DNA of 64,000 nt from Franzmannia pantelleriensis (GCF_900102875.1 NZ_FNGH01000006.1:1-64000); one strand, 5' to 3'; shown: positions 32,863 through 42,715, numbered from the stretch's first letter. Program-made: numbers and translations. The notes: a model not told the origin generated them from the sequence alone.

Positions 32863-33747
32863 ATGACCGCCCACGCCTACCTCACCACCCGCGAGGCTGC
32901 CGACTACCTGCGCCTCAAGGAGCGCAAGCTCTACGATCTGGTGCGCCAGGAGCTGATCCCCTGCACACGGGTCACCGGCAAGCTGCTGTTTCCGCGCCAG
33001 GCGCTGGACCTGTGGCTGATGAATCACCTTGAGGGGGACCAGCGTAGTCGCGCGCCGCTGGCGGCGATCCTCGCCGGCAGTCAGGACCCGCTGCTGGAGT
33101 GGGCGGTGCGTGAGTCGGGCTCGCAGCTGGCGACGCTGTGCCACGGCAGCGGCGACGGCGTGCGCCGGCTGCTGGCGGATCGGGCGTTGGTAGCCGGCGT
33201 GCATCTACTCGATGCCGACACTGGCCGCTACAACGACCCCCAAGCGCTGGGGCTGGGCGGCATGCGTGACCTGGTGGCGATCCGCTGGGCACGGCGCCGC
33301 CAGGGGCTGATGCTGGCCCCGGGCAACCCGCTGGGCATCGAAGGGCTTACCGATTTGGCGCGTCCCGAGGTGGTGCTGGCCCATCGCCAGCCGGACGCCG
33401 GCGCCGAGCGGCTTCTGTCGCTGCTGCTTACGCGCGCAGGGATGCGCCTGGAGACGCTTAACCTGAGCCCCGACGTGGCCTTGAGCGAAGATGACCTGGC
33501 GCTGGCGGTGCGTCGTGGCGATGCCGATGCGGGGCTCGGCGTGGAGGCGGCGGCCCGTCGCCATGGGCTGGATTTCATCGGCTTGCACGACGAGTGCTTC
33601 GACCTGCTGCTGCGCCGTCGCAGCTATTTCGAGGCGCCGCTACAGCGCCTGATGCGCTTCGCCCGGGAGCCGCGCTGCCAGGAGTGGGCGGTGAGGGCGG
33701 GCGGCTACGACCTCAGCGAACACGGCACCGTGGTCTATAACGCCTGA
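32863..33747 (+). CDS. HTH regulator with a periplasmic-binding-protein-like domain (tungstate/molybdate sensor candidate)
   Basis: A 294-residue fusion. Residues ~1-60 are an excisionase/MerR-like HTH (LTTREAADYLRLKERKLYDLVRQELIP...KLLFPRQALDLWL). The rest is a PBP-like domain (LATLCHGSGDGVRRLLADRALVAGVHLLDADTG, GLMLAPGNPLGIEGLTDLAR, GDADAGLGVEAAARRHGLDFI), the same fold as molybdate/tungstate receptors. It lacks a signal peptide, so it would sense intracellular oxyanion. Divergence from tupBCA points to it as their regulator. Confidence 0.8.
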   Translation: MTAHAYLTTREAADYLRLKERKLYDLVRQELIPCTRVTGKLLFPRQALDLWLMNHLEGDQRSRAPLAAILAGSQDPLLEWAVRESGSQLATLCHGSGDGVRRLLADRALVAGVHLLDADTGRYNDPQALGLGGMRDLVAIRWARRRQGLMLAPGNPLGIEGLTDLARPEVVLAHRQPDAGAERLLSLLLTRAGMRLETLNLSPDVALSEDDLALAVRRGDADAGLGVEAAARRHGLDFIGLHDECFDLLLRRRSYFEAPLQRLMRFAREPRCQEWAVRAGGYDLSEHGTVVYNA

Positions 33748-33947
33748 ACTCGGTCAAGCACCACATTGTTTCCATATTCTGGGACCAGAGGCGTGGCGGG
33801 CGTGAGGTATAGTAATTAGTGAACGCTGTTCGAGCCTGCCCGCCCATCAGAGGCGCGGGATGCCCTTGCCGGGCATCGCTGTGATGCAGGCCGAACCGGG
33901 AGCGAAGGGGATAACGGGCATTACCTTTATCCTCATGAGGCAAGACC

Positions 33948-34166
33948 ATGCGACTGTTACCCCTGATGATTGCTGCCGTGGCGCTGACCCTGGCCGGCTG
34001 TAGCTATTCGCCGGCGAGGATCACCCCCGAACCGCTGATCGAAATCGATGGCCGTGATCACCGCCATCATCGTAGTGGCCGCCACAGCCATCACTACTAT
34101 CACTACGACGACCGCCGTCGCGGTGGCTTCTGCCCGCCGGGGCTGCGCAAGCAGGGGCGCTGCTGA
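33948..34166 (+). CDS. small histidine-rich lipoprotein
   Basis: A 72-residue protein with a lipoprotein signal peptide (MRLLPLMIAAVALTLAGC, lipobox LAGC, Cys18). The mature part has a His/Arg/Tyr-rich block (DHRHHRSGRHSHHYYHYDD), then FCPPGLRKQGRC. The His block could bind metal; function unknown. The 200-bp gap before it holds a small hairpin (GATGCCC-TTGCC-GGGCATC, 33859-33877). Confidence 0.75.
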   Translation: MRLLPLMIAAVALTLAGCSYSPARITPEPLIEIDGRDHRHHRSGRHSHHYYHYDDRRRGGFCPPGLRKQGRC

Positions 34167-34182
34167 GAGAGTGACGCCCTGT

Positions 34183-35289
34183 TCAGCGCTGCTGCAGGGC
34201 CTGCTCGAGTATCGCCAGTTGCCCCGGGGCCAGGGCGTTCTCCACTGCGGTGACGCGCAACACGTGGCCTAGCGCCGGGTCGGCAGGGCGGGCAATCAGC
34301 TTGCCGGCTTCGAGCATCTCGCGATGCACGCGTCCGGCGAGTTCGGCGCTGGGCAGGCGCAGGCCGACGAAGTTGGTGGCACTGGGCAGCACGTCGGCGC
34401 CCAGCGCACGGAAGTGCTCGCTGAGCCGTGCGCGGCGCTTACGTACGGCATCGACGTGAGCGGCCGTCTCCCCAGGGGCGTCCAGCACCACCTCGGCGGC
34501 GGCCTGGGTCAGCGTCGAGACCGCATAGTGAATCCGCACCTTCATCAGTACTTCCAGCGTCTGCGGCTCGGCGATGGCGTAGCCGACCCGCAGCCCGGCC
34601 AGACCGTGGGCCTTGGAGAGGGTGCGCAGGCGAATCACCCCGGGCAGTACGCGGCGCCCGAACTCGCCGTCGGCATCCTCGCGGAAGTCGTGGTAGGCCT
34701 CGTCGAGCAGCAGCCAGCAGTCGTCGGGCAGGGCCGCCTGCAGCGACAGGATGGCGTCGTCGCCGTGGAGGTGGCCGCTGGGGTTGTCGGGGTTGGCCAG
34801 ATACACCAGCCGCGCATCGTGGTCGTGGGCGGCGCGGGCCAGGGCGTCGAGATCCGGCGCCAGGCGGCCAGGTCCCTCGTCGTAGGAAACCTCCTCCACT
34901 CGGCAGCCCTGACCGCGGGCAAAATAGCCGAAGGTGGGGTAGGTGCCGGCAGTGCCGACCACGCATTCGCCGGGCATCACGGTGGCCCGCAGCGCCAGGG
35001 CGATCAGGCTGTCGGCACCGGCATCCACCAGCATGGCGTCCAGCGGCATGCCGTGACGAGCGGCCAGGCGCTGGCGAATGCCCAGCGCCTCGGCGTCGCC
35101 GTAGCTGTAGACGTGCTGTGCCATGGCATCGCCGAAGTGCTGGCGCAGCGCTCGATGGGGCATGTCGAGGCCCTCGTTGGAGCCTAACTGGTCGGGGATG
35201 TCTCGGCCCAGGCGGCGTTCCAGCACGCGGACCCCGGGAAAGGGGTTATGGGGGCCGTCGCCGGTCAGGTGTTTGGGGAATCTCGGCAT
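34183..35289 (-). CDS. HisC-like PLP aminotransferase (class I/II)
   Basis: A 368-residue fold-type I aminotransferase with HisC resemblance: YANPDNPSGHLH-type Asn (LANPDNPSG, 164-172), LLLDEAYHDF (193-202) and RTLSKAHGLAGLRVGY with Lys226 as PLP lysine. Such enzymes act on histidinol phosphate or aromatic/branched amino acids. The ATG at 35289 has GGAGGA upstream and homology starts there. It is the last of a seven-gene minus-strand set and lies 14 bp after the exporter. Confidence 0.82.
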   Translation of the reverse strand: MPRFPKHLTGDGPHNPFPGVRVLERRLGRDIPDQLGSNEGLDMPHRALRQHFGDAMAQHVYSYGDAEALGIRQRLAARHGMPLDAMLVDAGADSLIALALRATVMPGECVVGTAGTYPTFGYFARGQGCRVEEVSYDEGPGRLAPDLDALARAAHDHDARLVYLANPDNPSGHLHGDDAILSLQAALPDDCWLLLDEAYHDFREDADGEFGRRVLPGVIRLRTLSKAHGLAGLRVGYAIAEPQTLEVLMKVRIHYAVSTLTQAAAEVVLDAPGETAAHVDAVRKRRARLSEHFRALGADVLPSATNFVGLRLPSAELAGRVHREMLEAGKLIARPADPALGHVLRVTAVENALAPGQLAILEQALQQR

Positions 35290-35303
35290 TGGGTCCTCCT
35301 CCA

Positions 35304-36227
35304 TCATGATGATTTTTGGCCATGTAGCATGACAATGGCGACGGCGGCCAGGGTCAATAGCAGGGCGATCAGGATCCTCGGCGTCAGCGGTTCGCCAAGC
35401 AGCAGGATGGCGCTGGAGACGCCCACCGTGGGAATGATCAGGGTACTGATGGTGGATTGCGCCACGCTCAGCCGTTTTACGTTCATGAACCACAGCATCT
35501 GCGCCAGGCAGATCGAGAACAGCAGATGATAGCCCAGTGCCAGCCAGGTACTGGCCTGCCAGCTGGCCGGCGGGGGCGGTGATTCCAGCGCCAGCATCAT
35601 CACGATCATCGGCAGCGCACAGAGCGCGAACTGCCAGCCGGTCACCACTACCGCGTGGCTCTGCCAGCTGCCGCGCTTTTTGATCAGCACTGTGCCCAGT
35701 GCCCAGGAGAGTGCCGCCCCGAGCATGATCAGCGGCCCCGCCAAGCCCTGCACGCCGCCGGCCAGGGCCGCCGGGCCGAGCAGCAGAAGTAGGCCCGCCT
35801 GGCCGCACGCCAGCCCCCAGCCCTGGCGGCGAGTGACGCGCTGGCCGAGCAGCCACCAGGCCAACAGCAGCGCCCAGCAGGGCATGCTGAAGGCGATGAT
35901 GGCGGCCTGGGAGGTGGGCATCCGCAGTTGGCCGAAGGCCGTGGCCAGGTTGAAGCCGAGAATGGTGAACAGCCCCGTGGCGGCGAGCCAGGGCCACTCG
36001 GCCGCCGGCACCGCCAGCGGCAGGCGTCGCCAGCGCGCCCAGGCCAGCAGCAGCACCGCCCCGGTGGTAAAGCCGATGGCCCTGAGCGTGAAGGGCGGCA
36101 GCTCCATCAGGGCGAAGCGCACCGCCGGCCAGTTGCCACCCCAGAACAGGCCGATCGCAGCGATCAGCAGAACGGCCGCGAGGCGCGGTGAGGCTCGCAG
36201 GCGCGCGCGGGCCAGGGCCAGGCTCAT
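35304..36227 (-). CDS. DMT/EamA family transporter
   Basis: A 307-residue protein with ten hydrophobic helices and two EamA repeats (LFWGGNWPAVRFALMELPPFTLRAIGF in the first, LSWALGTVLIKKRGSW and SICLAQMLWFMNVKRLSVAQSTISTLIIPTVGV in the second). Such proteins usually export amino acids or related metabolites. It overlaps the preceding dehydrogenase by ATGA, indicating a shared transcript. Confidence 0.82.
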   Translation of the reverse strand: MSLALARARLRASPRLAAVLLIAAIGLFWGGNWPAVRFALMELPPFTLRAIGFTTGAVLLLAWARWRRLPLAVPAAEWPWLAATGLFTILGFNLATAFGQLRMPTSQAAIIAFSMPCWALLLAWWLLGQRVTRRQGWGLACGQAGLLLLLGPAALAGGVQGLAGPLIMLGAALSWALGTVLIKKRGSWQSHAVVVTGWQFALCALPMIVMMLALESPPPPASWQASTWLALGYHLLFSICLAQMLWFMNVKRLSVAQSTISTLIIPTVGVSSAILLLGEPLTPRILIALLLTLAAVAIVMLHGQKSS

Positions 36228-37618
36228 CCGCTAGCGTCCATCAGCACCTTGTAGCGGTTGAGCAACCCCAGGGGGTCCATGGCGTGCTTGAGAGTGCGCA
36301 TCAGGGCGAGCTCTTCACGGGTCCGGGAGAGCGGCAGATAATCGCGTTTCTCGATCCCGACGCCATGCTCGGCGGAGATCGAGCCGCCGAGCTCGGCCAG
36401 CGGTGAATAGACGTGCTGTTCCACCGCGCGCCGGGTGGCCGGTGCGTCGCTGCCGACCCCGACGGAGAGGTGCAAGTTGCCGTCGCCGAGATGGCCGAAG
36501 GTGACCACCCGGCCTTCGGGCCAGTCGCGGCGGATCGCCGCCTCGACCCGGTCCACGTAGCCCTCCATGGCGGCGATCGGTAGGCTGACATCGAAGGTGA
36601 ACAGCGGCGCCAGGCCCTGGATCAGTCCTTCGATATCTTCACGAATGGCCCATAGCCCCTGGCGCTGACTGTCGGACTGGGCCAGTACGGCATCGCTGAT
36701 CAGCTCCTGTTCGAGGGCCGTCTCCAGGGCGTGGGCAAACTGGGCGGCATGGCTGTCAGGATCGCTGCCCAGCGACTCGACGATGGCATAGTAGGGCGCA
36801 TCTGGCGCCAGCGGTGGCGCGTGGCGATCGCTGTCCACGGTGAGCAGCCGGAAATGGCTCTGCCACATCGCCTCGAAGGCGGCGAGGCTGCCGCCCAGCG
36901 AGCGTCCGAGGTGGCCAAGCAGGGCGGTCAGGGCAGCAAAACTCGGGCAGGCGACCATGGCGGTCTGCACCGCTGTCGTTGGTGGATGCAGGCGAAGCAC
37001 GGCGCGGGTGACGATGCCCAGGGTCCCCTCGCTGCCGATGAACAGCTGCTTGAGGTCGTAGCCGGCGTTGTTCTTGAGCATGTGGCTCATCGAACTGACC
37101 ACGCTGCCGTCGGCGAGTACCGCCTCCAGCCCCAGCACCTGCTGGCGCATCATGCCGTAGCGAATCACCCGGATGCCGCCAGCGTTGGTGGCGATATTGC
37201 CGCCGATGGTGCAGCTGCCGCGGGCCCCGAGATCGAGGGCAAACTGCAGCCCGACCTGTTCGGCGGCCTCCTGGACTCGCTGCAGCGGCGCGCCGGCCTG
37301 CACGGTGAGTGTCGCGCCCACCGGGTCAAGGGCCTCGATGGCGGTCATGCGCTCCAGCGAGATCACCAACTCATCACTGCCGGCCTCGGCGCCGTGCACC
37401 AAGCCGGTCAGGCCGCCGTGGGTGACCACCGGCTGGTGGGCGGCATGGCAGGCGCGCATCACCGCAGCCAGTTCCGCGGTATCCGCGGGGCGGACGATCG
37501 CCGCGGCCTGACAGGGCGCGCCGGTCATCCAGTCCACCGCGCGGGCAGTGACCGCCTCGCCGGTCAGTACATGGGTGTCGCCGACGATGGCGGCGATCTC
37601 TTCGAGCAGGGCATCCAT
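36224..37618 (-). CDS. FAD-binding D-2-hydroxyacid dehydrogenase (GlcD/DLD type)
   Basis: A 464-residue PCMH-type flavoprotein. FAD domain: PVVTHGGLTGLVHGAEAGSDELVISLERM and GSCTIGGNIATNAGGIRVIRYGMM. C-terminal domain: FGHLGDGNLHLSVG with its His, SAEHGVGIEKRDYL and DPLGLLNRYKVL. Enzymes of this type oxidise D-lactate, glycolate, D-2-hydroxyglutarate or other D-2-hydroxy acids. Homology begins at MDALLEEIAAIVG. It lies between the peptide ABC ATPase and the exporter. Confidence 0.85.
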   Translation of the reverse strand: MDALLEEIAAIVGDTHVLTGEAVTARAVDWMTGAPCQAAAIVRPADTAELAAVMRACHAAHQPVVTHGGLTGLVHGAEAGSDELVISLERMTAIEALDPVGATLTVQAGAPLQRVQEAAEQVGLQFALDLGARGSCTIGGNIATNAGGIRVIRYGMMRQQVLGLEAVLADGSVVSSMSHMLKNNAGYDLKQLFIGSEGTLGIVTRAVLRLHPPTTAVQTAMVACPSFAALTALLGHLGRSLGGSLAAFEAMWQSHFRLLTVDSDRHAPPLAPDAPYYAIVESLGSDPDSHAAQFAHALETALEQELISDAVLAQSDSQRQGLWAIREDIEGLIQGLAPLFTFDVSLPIAAMEGYVDRVEAAIRRDWPEGRVVTFGHLGDGNLHLSVGVGSDAPATRRAVEQHVYSPLAELGGSISAEHGVGIEKRDYLPLSRTREELALMRTLKHAMDPLGLLNRYKVLMDASG

Positions 37619-37637
37619 TCGTTGCGTTGTCTCCTTG

Positions 37638-39260
37638 TCAGGCGTCGGCGAGCTCGTGCTCGCGCCCGGGAATGGCGTCGAGCAGCTCACGCGTGTAGAC
37701 CTCCCGGGGCGCCAGGAACACCTCCCTGGCCGGTCCCTGTTCGACGATGCGGCCGTGCTGCATGACGATGATGCGGTCGCAGATCTGTGCGGCCACCCTC
37801 AGATCATGGGTGATGAACAGCAGCGACAGCGATAGCTTCTGCTTGAGCTCCTCCAGCAGTTCGAGGATCTGCGCCTGGATCGAGACATCCAGCGCCGAGA
37901 CCGCTTCGTCGGCGACGATCAGCTCGGGCTCCATGGCCAGCGCCCGGGCGATGCCGATGCGCTGGCGCTGACCACCCGAGAACTCGTGGGGGTAGCGGTC
38001 GTCGGTCCCGCCCAGGCCCACCAGCGCCAGCAGCTCCTTGGCCTTGGCGAAGGCCTGGGCCTTGGACATGCCGTTGGCCATGGGCCCCTGGGCGATGGCA
38101 TAGCCGACCCGATGGCGCGGATTGAGTGAGGCGTAGGGGTCCTGGAAGATCATCTGCACGCGGTGGCGCTCGCGGCGCAGCGACTCGCCCTGCAGGTGCA
38201 TGAAGTCGGTGCCGGACAGGCTCAGGGTGCCGCTGTCCGGGCGCTCCAGACGCACCACGCAGCGCCCGAGGGTCGACTTGCCGGAGCCCGACTCGCCGAC
38301 GATGCCGATGGTTTCGCCCTTGACCAGCGAGAAGGAGACGTCCTGCAGGGCGTGTACTTCCCGCGCCGATTTGAATAGCCCCCCCTTGGAGCGGAATACT
38401 TTGCTGAGCCCTTTGACCTCGAGCAGCGCGGTATCGGTTTCGGCGCCGCGGGCTTCGGGGATCACATTACTGGGAATCGCCTCGATCAGCGCCCGGGTGT
38501 AGTCGTGCCGCGGGTGCTTGAGCACCTCGTCGGCCTCGCCGAGTTCGACGATCTTGCCGTGGCGCATCACGCAGACCCGGTTGGCGACTTCGGCGACCAC
38601 CCCGAAGTCATGGGTGATGAACATCACTGCCATGCCGCGGCGGCGTTGCAGGTCGCGGATCAGCTCGAGGATCTGGGCCTGGGTGGTGACGTCCAGCGCC
38701 GTGGTGGGCTCGTCGGCGATCAGCAGCTCCGGTTCCAGTGCCAGGGCCATGGCAATCATCACCCGCTGGCGCTGGCCACCCGAAAGCTGGAAAGGGTAGG
38801 CGCGAATCGCCTTGTCGGGCTGCGGGATACCCACTTCGGTGAGCAGCGCCAGGGCCTGCTGCTGGCGCTCCCGGCCGCTGAGCTGGCCGTGGGCCTCGAA
38901 CACTTCGGCGATCTGGTCGCCTACCCGCATCAGCGGATTGAGCGCGGTCATCGGCTCCTGGAAGATCATGCCGATGCGCAGGCCGCGCAGCGTGCGATGC
39001 TGGTGCTCGGAGAGCTTGAGCAGATCCTGGTCATCGAAGATTGCCTCGCCGCCGCTGGCGTATACCCCCTTGGGCAGCAGGCCCATCACCGCATTGGCGG
39101 CCATCGACTTGCCGGAGCCGGACTCGCCCACCACGCACAGGATCTCACCGCGAAACACGTCGTAGCTGACATCCTCCACGGCCAGGGCGCGGTCGGCGCC
39201 CTTGGGTAACGAGATGCTCAGGTGGCGCAGGCTGAGCAGGGGCGTCTGGGTATCGGTCAT
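37638..39260 (-). CDS. peptide/nickel-type ABC transporter, fused dual ATPase (DppD-DppF)
   Basis: A 540-residue protein with two complete ABC cassettes. First half: [48 protein letters not shown]. Second half: [50 protein letters not shown]. In Dpp/Opp systems these are separate genes (D and F); fusions such as YejF are known. It powers the permeases encoded next to it. Confidence 0.92.
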   Translation of the reverse strand: MTDTQTPLLSLRHLSISLPKGADRALAVEDVSYDVFRGEILCVVGESGSGKSMAANAVMGLLPKGVYASGGEAIFDDQDLLKLSEHQHRTLRGLRIGMIFQEPMTALNPLMRVGDQIAEVFEAHGQLSGRERQQQALALLTEVGIPQPDKAIRAYPFQLSGGQRQRVMIAMALALEPELLIADEPTTALDVTTQAQILELIRDLQRRRGMAVMFITHDFGVVAEVANRVCVMRHGKIVELGEADEVLKHPRHDYTRALIEAIPSNVIPEARGAETDTALLEVKGLSKVFRSKGGLFKSAREVHALQDVSFSLVKGETIGIVGESGSGKSTLGRCVVRLERPDSGTLSLSGTDFMHLQGESLRRERHRVQMIFQDPYASLNPRHRVGYAIAQGPMANGMSKAQAFAKAKELLALVGLGGTDDRYPHEFSGGQRQRIGIARALAMEPELIVADEAVSALDVSIQAQILELLEELKQKLSLSLLFITHDLRVAAQICDRIIVMQHGRIVEQGPAREVFLAPREVYTRELLDAIPGREHELADA

Positions 39261-39272
39261 GGTGGTGTCCCC

Positions 39273-40109
39273 TCAAGAGCGCTCGCGGGCGAGTTTCGGG
39301 TTCAAGGCATCGTCGAGCCCTTCGCCCACCAGGTTGAGGGCCAGCACGGTGAGCAGGATCGCCACCCCCGGGAAGAAGCTCAGCCACCAGGCCTGGCGGA
39401 TCACGGTGCGCGCCGCGCCGATCATGTAGCCCCACGACATCACATTGGGATCGCCAAGCCCCACAAAGGAGAGCGCGGATTCCAGCAGGATGGCGGTGGC
39501 CACCATCAGCGAAGCCAGCACGATGATTGGCGACAGGGTGTTGGGCAGAATCTGGCGCACGATGATAGTGGCGTTGGACTGGCCGACGAGTCGCGCCGCC
39601 TCGACGTACTCGCGGTTACGCAGCGACATGAACTCGGCGCGCACCAGGCGCGCCACCGGCGGCCAGCTGACGATGGCGATGGCCAGCACGATGGAGGTAA
39701 TGCTGGGCTGCATGATCGCCACCAGCACGATCGCCAGGGCGAAGTTGGGGATGGTCTGGAAGAACTCGGTGAAGCGCATCAGGCCGTCATCGATCAGGCC
39801 ACCGTAGTAGCCGGCAACGGCGCCCAGCGGTACGCCGATCATCAGTGCCACCAGGGTCGAGACCAGCCCGATCATCAGCGACACCCAGGCGCCGTGCATC
39901 AGCCCCGCGGCCACGTTGCGGCCCATGGTGTCGGTGCCCAGCAGGAAGCCGTCGACCTCCATGGGCGGCAAGAAGGGGCGCTGGACCATACGCCAGGGCG
40001 ACTCGGGAAACACCAGCGGTGCCAGGATCGCCATCACAATGATGCCTAACAGAATGATCAGCCCGAACAGGGCGCCGCGGTTCTGGGCGAAGCGAGCGAA
40101 GAAACTCAT
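39273..40109 (-). CDS. peptide ABC transporter permease, DppC-like
   Basis: A 278-residue permease. It has the family's long N-terminal helix (GALFGLIILLGIIVMAILAPLVF), then the periplasmic HxLGTDxxGR-like segment (FLLGTDTMGRNVAAGLMHGA), TMD helices and the EAA loop EYVEAARLVGQSNATIIVRQILPNTL. It is 12 bp before the ATPase gene and overlaps the DppB-like gene by ATGA. Confidence 0.9.
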   Translation of the reverse strand: MSFFARFAQNRGALFGLIILLGIIVMAILAPLVFPESPWRMVQRPFLPPMEVDGFLLGTDTMGRNVAAGLMHGAWVSLMIGLVSTLVALMIGVPLGAVAGYYGGLIDDGLMRFTEFFQTIPNFALAIVLVAIMQPSITSIVLAIAIVSWPPVARLVRAEFMSLRNREYVEAARLVGQSNATIIVRQILPNTLSPIIVLASLMVATAILLESALSFVGLGDPNVMSWGYMIGAARTVIRQAWWLSFFPGVAILLTVLALNLVGEGLDDALNPKLARERS

Positions 40110-41083
40110 GAGCCCTCCTTGATGCGCGGGTCGGCCAGTCCGTAGACGAGATCGGTGATGATGTTGAACACGATCACCAGGGCGGCGGAGAAGAAGAAGA
40201 TCCCCAGCAGCAGGTTGTAGTCACGCTGTTGGAGTGCCTCGAACATCAGCCGTCCGATGCCAGGCCAGGCGAACACCGTCTCGGTGAGGATGGCGCCGCC
40301 CACCATCTGCCCGGCCTGCAGACCGGCCAGGGTGATGATCGGCAGCAGCGCGTTGCGCAGGATATGGCGTCGTTGGATGACGCTATTCTTGAGCCCCTTG
40401 GCGCGGGCGGTCTTGACGAAATCCTGTTGGCTGGCTTCGAGCATCGAGGCGCGGGTCATGCGGGTGTAGATCGCCATGAAGAACAGCGCCAGGGTCGTAG
40501 CAGGCAGGATCAGATGTTTGCCCACGTCGAGCACCAGGGCCAGGCCGGTATGGCCGGCACCCACGGTGTACATGCCGTAGGCGGGGAGCAGGTCCAGGTA
40601 GACCGAGAACAGTACCACCGACATCAGCGCCACCCAGAACAGCGGGGTGGCATAAAACAGCAGCGCCAGGGTCATGATGATCGAGCCGGAAGGCTTCTTG
40701 ACCCGCGCCGCGGCCAGCGAGCCGGCGACAATGCCGAGTGCCAGGGAGAGCACGAAGGCGGTGCCGGTGAGCAACAGGGTCGCCGGCAGACGCGCCAGGA
40801 TCAGGTCGAGTACCGGCACGCCCTGGCGGTAGGAGAAGCCGAAGTCGAGCATGGCGATGCCCGAGACATAGCGCCATAGCTGCACGTACATGGGTTGGTC
40901 GAGGCCGAAACGTTCACGCAGCTGGCGCAAGAACTCTTCATCGGTGGCGCCAGCCTCGCCGGCCAGGATGGCCGCGGGATCGCCGGGGGCAAGCTGGATC
41001 AGCACGAAGTTGAAGATGATGATCATGAACAGCACGACCACGGCCTTCAACAGGCGCATCGTGATCAATCGGAGATAGAGCAT
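40106..41083 (-). CDS. peptide ABC transporter permease, DppB-like
   Basis: A 325-residue permease with an N-terminal helix and the typical LAPGDPA segment, a periplasmic region (LRERFGLDQPMYVQLWRYVSG), five more helices and the EAA loop DFVKTARAKGLKNSVIQRRHILRNALLPIITLAGLQ. It pairs with the DppC-like permease. Confidence 0.9.
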   Translation of the reverse strand: MLYLRLITMRLLKAVVVLFMIIIFNFVLIQLAPGDPAAILAGEAGATDEEFLRQLRERFGLDQPMYVQLWRYVSGIAMLDFGFSYRQGVPVLDLILARLPATLLLTGTAFVLSLALGIVAGSLAAARVKKPSGSIIMTLALLFYATPLFWVALMSVVLFSVYLDLLPAYGMYTVGAGHTGLALVLDVGKHLILPATTLALFFMAIYTRMTRASMLEASQQDFVKTARAKGLKNSVIQRRHILRNALLPIITLAGLQAGQMVGGAILTETVFAWPGIGRLMFEALQQRDYNLLLGIFFFSAALVIVFNIITDLVYGLADPRIKEGS

Positions 41084-41111
41084 GCGAAGGCCTCAGGCTG
41101 GAGGAAACGCC

Positions 41112-41143
41112 TTGCCCCGGGGCGATTCACCGCCCCGGGGCAA
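41112..41143. terminator. stem-loop between binding protein and permease genes
   Basis: TTGCCCCGGGGCG / CGCCCCGGGGCAA, a perfect 13-bp stem with an ATTCAC loop. It lies 16 bp after the substrate-binding protein stop and upstream of the permeases. Such hairpins commonly cause partial termination or 3'-end protection, giving excess binding protein. Confidence 0.6.
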
Positions 41144-41158
41144 TCTGGTGGAGTCGAA

Positions 41159-42712
41159 TCAGCGATCGAGCCAGGTGTCCTTGAACCCGTCGTTGACGCC
41201 CACGCCGGAGGTCACCAGATCCTGGACATCGCAGCGGTAGAGGGTCGGGAAGCCAAGTTCCAGCAACCAGCCCACCGGCACGTCCTCCTGGAGGATCTCC
41301 TGGACCTCGTGGTAGAGCGCTTCGCGCTCTTCGTCGGGGAAGGCCGTGGCCGCCTCGTTGAAGAGTTCGTCGACACGCTCGTTCTCATACCCCTCGACGT
41401 TGTTCCACGGCGAGCCGCGCTCGATGTTGGTGGAGAGGTAGGTACGTGAGATGCCCAGCGCCGGATCGCCGTACTGGAAGAGGTAGGTGAAGGCGAGGTC
41501 ATAGTCCCAATCGCCGAGACGCTGGTTCCAGCCGCCGACGTCGGTGGCTTCGGTGCGCACTTCGATGCCCACCTCGCGCAGGTTCTGCTGTACCGCCTCG
41601 GCCCAGCGCGTCCAGGTTTCGCCGTAGGGCAGCGGCAGCAGGCGCACCTCCTCGCCGTCATAGCCCATCTCGTCGAGCAGCTCACGGGCGCGCTCGGGAT
41701 CGTGGTCGTAAGGATCGAGATCGGGATTCTGGAAGCGCGCGTTGGAGCCGAAGGCGCCCAGCGGCACGTTGCCCAGGCCGTTCCACAGCACGTCACGGGC
41801 GAACTCGCGATCCATGGCATACATCACCGCCTGGCGGAAACGCTTGTCGGCGGTGGGGCCTTCGCGGTTGTTCATCCACAGCATGGCGAAGGGGCTGAAG
41901 TACTCGTGCCCCGCCTCTGTCATGCAGGTGTTGTCGAGCTCGGAAAGACGCGGAATATCGAAGTTTTCGACGGTGCCATAGGGCAGCACGTCGACGGTGC
42001 CATTCTCGTAGGCCACGGCGCGGGAGGCACCGTCGGGGATGATGTGCCAGTTGATGCCGTCGAGATAGGGCAGGTCATCCTCGTAATAGTCGTCGTTGCG
42101 CACCAGTTGGATCACCGTGCCGCGATCCCAGTTCTCGAACTTGAACGGGCCGGTGCCGATGGGGTGGTTGTTGTGCTCGTTGTCGCGGAAATCGGTCCCC
42201 TCGTAGAGGTGCTTGGGGATCATGGTGAAGGTGCCGGCCTCAAAGGAGATCAGGAAAGGGCCGAAGGGCTCGTCGAGGGTGAATTCGACGGTGTAGTCGT
42301 CAATCGCCTCGATGGAATCGATGTGCTGAAGCACGGCACGGGCACTGGGATTGAGTTCGCGATGGAAGACATCGGCGGAGAAGACGACATCGTCGGCGGT
42401 GAACGGCTCGCCGTCGTGCCAGGTCACGTCGTCGCGCAGATGGAAAGTCCAGGTACGACCATCCTCGCTGACCTCCCAGTCCGTGGCGAGCTGCGGCATG
42501 GGCTCGAGATCGGTGGTGTAGCGCAGCAAGCCCTCATAGATATTGCCGGCCACGGTGCGCGTCGGGGCATTCTGGATCATGCCCAGCACCAGACCAGGGG
42601 GCTCGGGCTGGATGATGGTATTGATGGTGCCGCCATGGCGGGGCTCATCGGCATGAACGGCGGAGACGGTTAGTGCCGCGGCGGCAATGGCCAGGGCCAG
42701 AGGAGTTTTCAT
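41159..42712 (-). CDS. peptide ABC transporter, substrate-binding protein (SBP_bac_5)
   Basis: A 517-residue family 5 solute-binding protein with a signal peptide (MKTPLALAIAAAALTVSAVHA). Family markers are NIYEGLLRYTTDLEPMPQLATDWEVSEDGRTWTFHLRDDVTWHDGEPFTADDVVFS near the N-terminus, IPKHLYEGTDF, GTGPFKFENWDRG and DKRFRQAVMYAMDR. Ligands of this family are di/oligopeptides, nickel, or amino-acid derivatives; the ligand is unknown. It is the first gene of the seven-gene operon, with four GTACGTC repeats in its leader. Confidence 0.9.
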   Translation of the reverse strand: MKTPLALAIAAAALTVSAVHADEPRHGGTINTIIQPEPPGLVLGMIQNAPTRTVAGNIYEGLLRYTTDLEPMPQLATDWEVSEDGRTWTFHLRDDVTWHDGEPFTADDVVFSADVFHRELNPSARAVLQHIDSIEAIDDYTVEFTLDEPFGPFLISFEAGTFTMIPKHLYEGTDFRDNEHNNHPIGTGPFKFENWDRGTVIQLVRNDDYYEDDLPYLDGINWHIIPDGASRAVAYENGTVDVLPYGTVENFDIPRLSELDNTCMTEAGHEYFSPFAMLWMNNREGPTADKRFRQAVMYAMDREFARDVLWNGLGNVPLGAFGSNARFQNPDLDPYDHDPERARELLDEMGYDGEEVRLLPLPYGETWTRWAEAVQQNLREVGIEVRTEATDVGGWNQRLGDWDYDLAFTYLFQYGDPALGISRTYLSTNIERGSPWNNVEGYENERVDELFNEAATAFPDEEREALYHEVQEILQEDVPVGWLLELGFPTLYRCDVQDLVTSGVGVNDGFKDTWLDR

Positions 42713-42715
42713 AAG

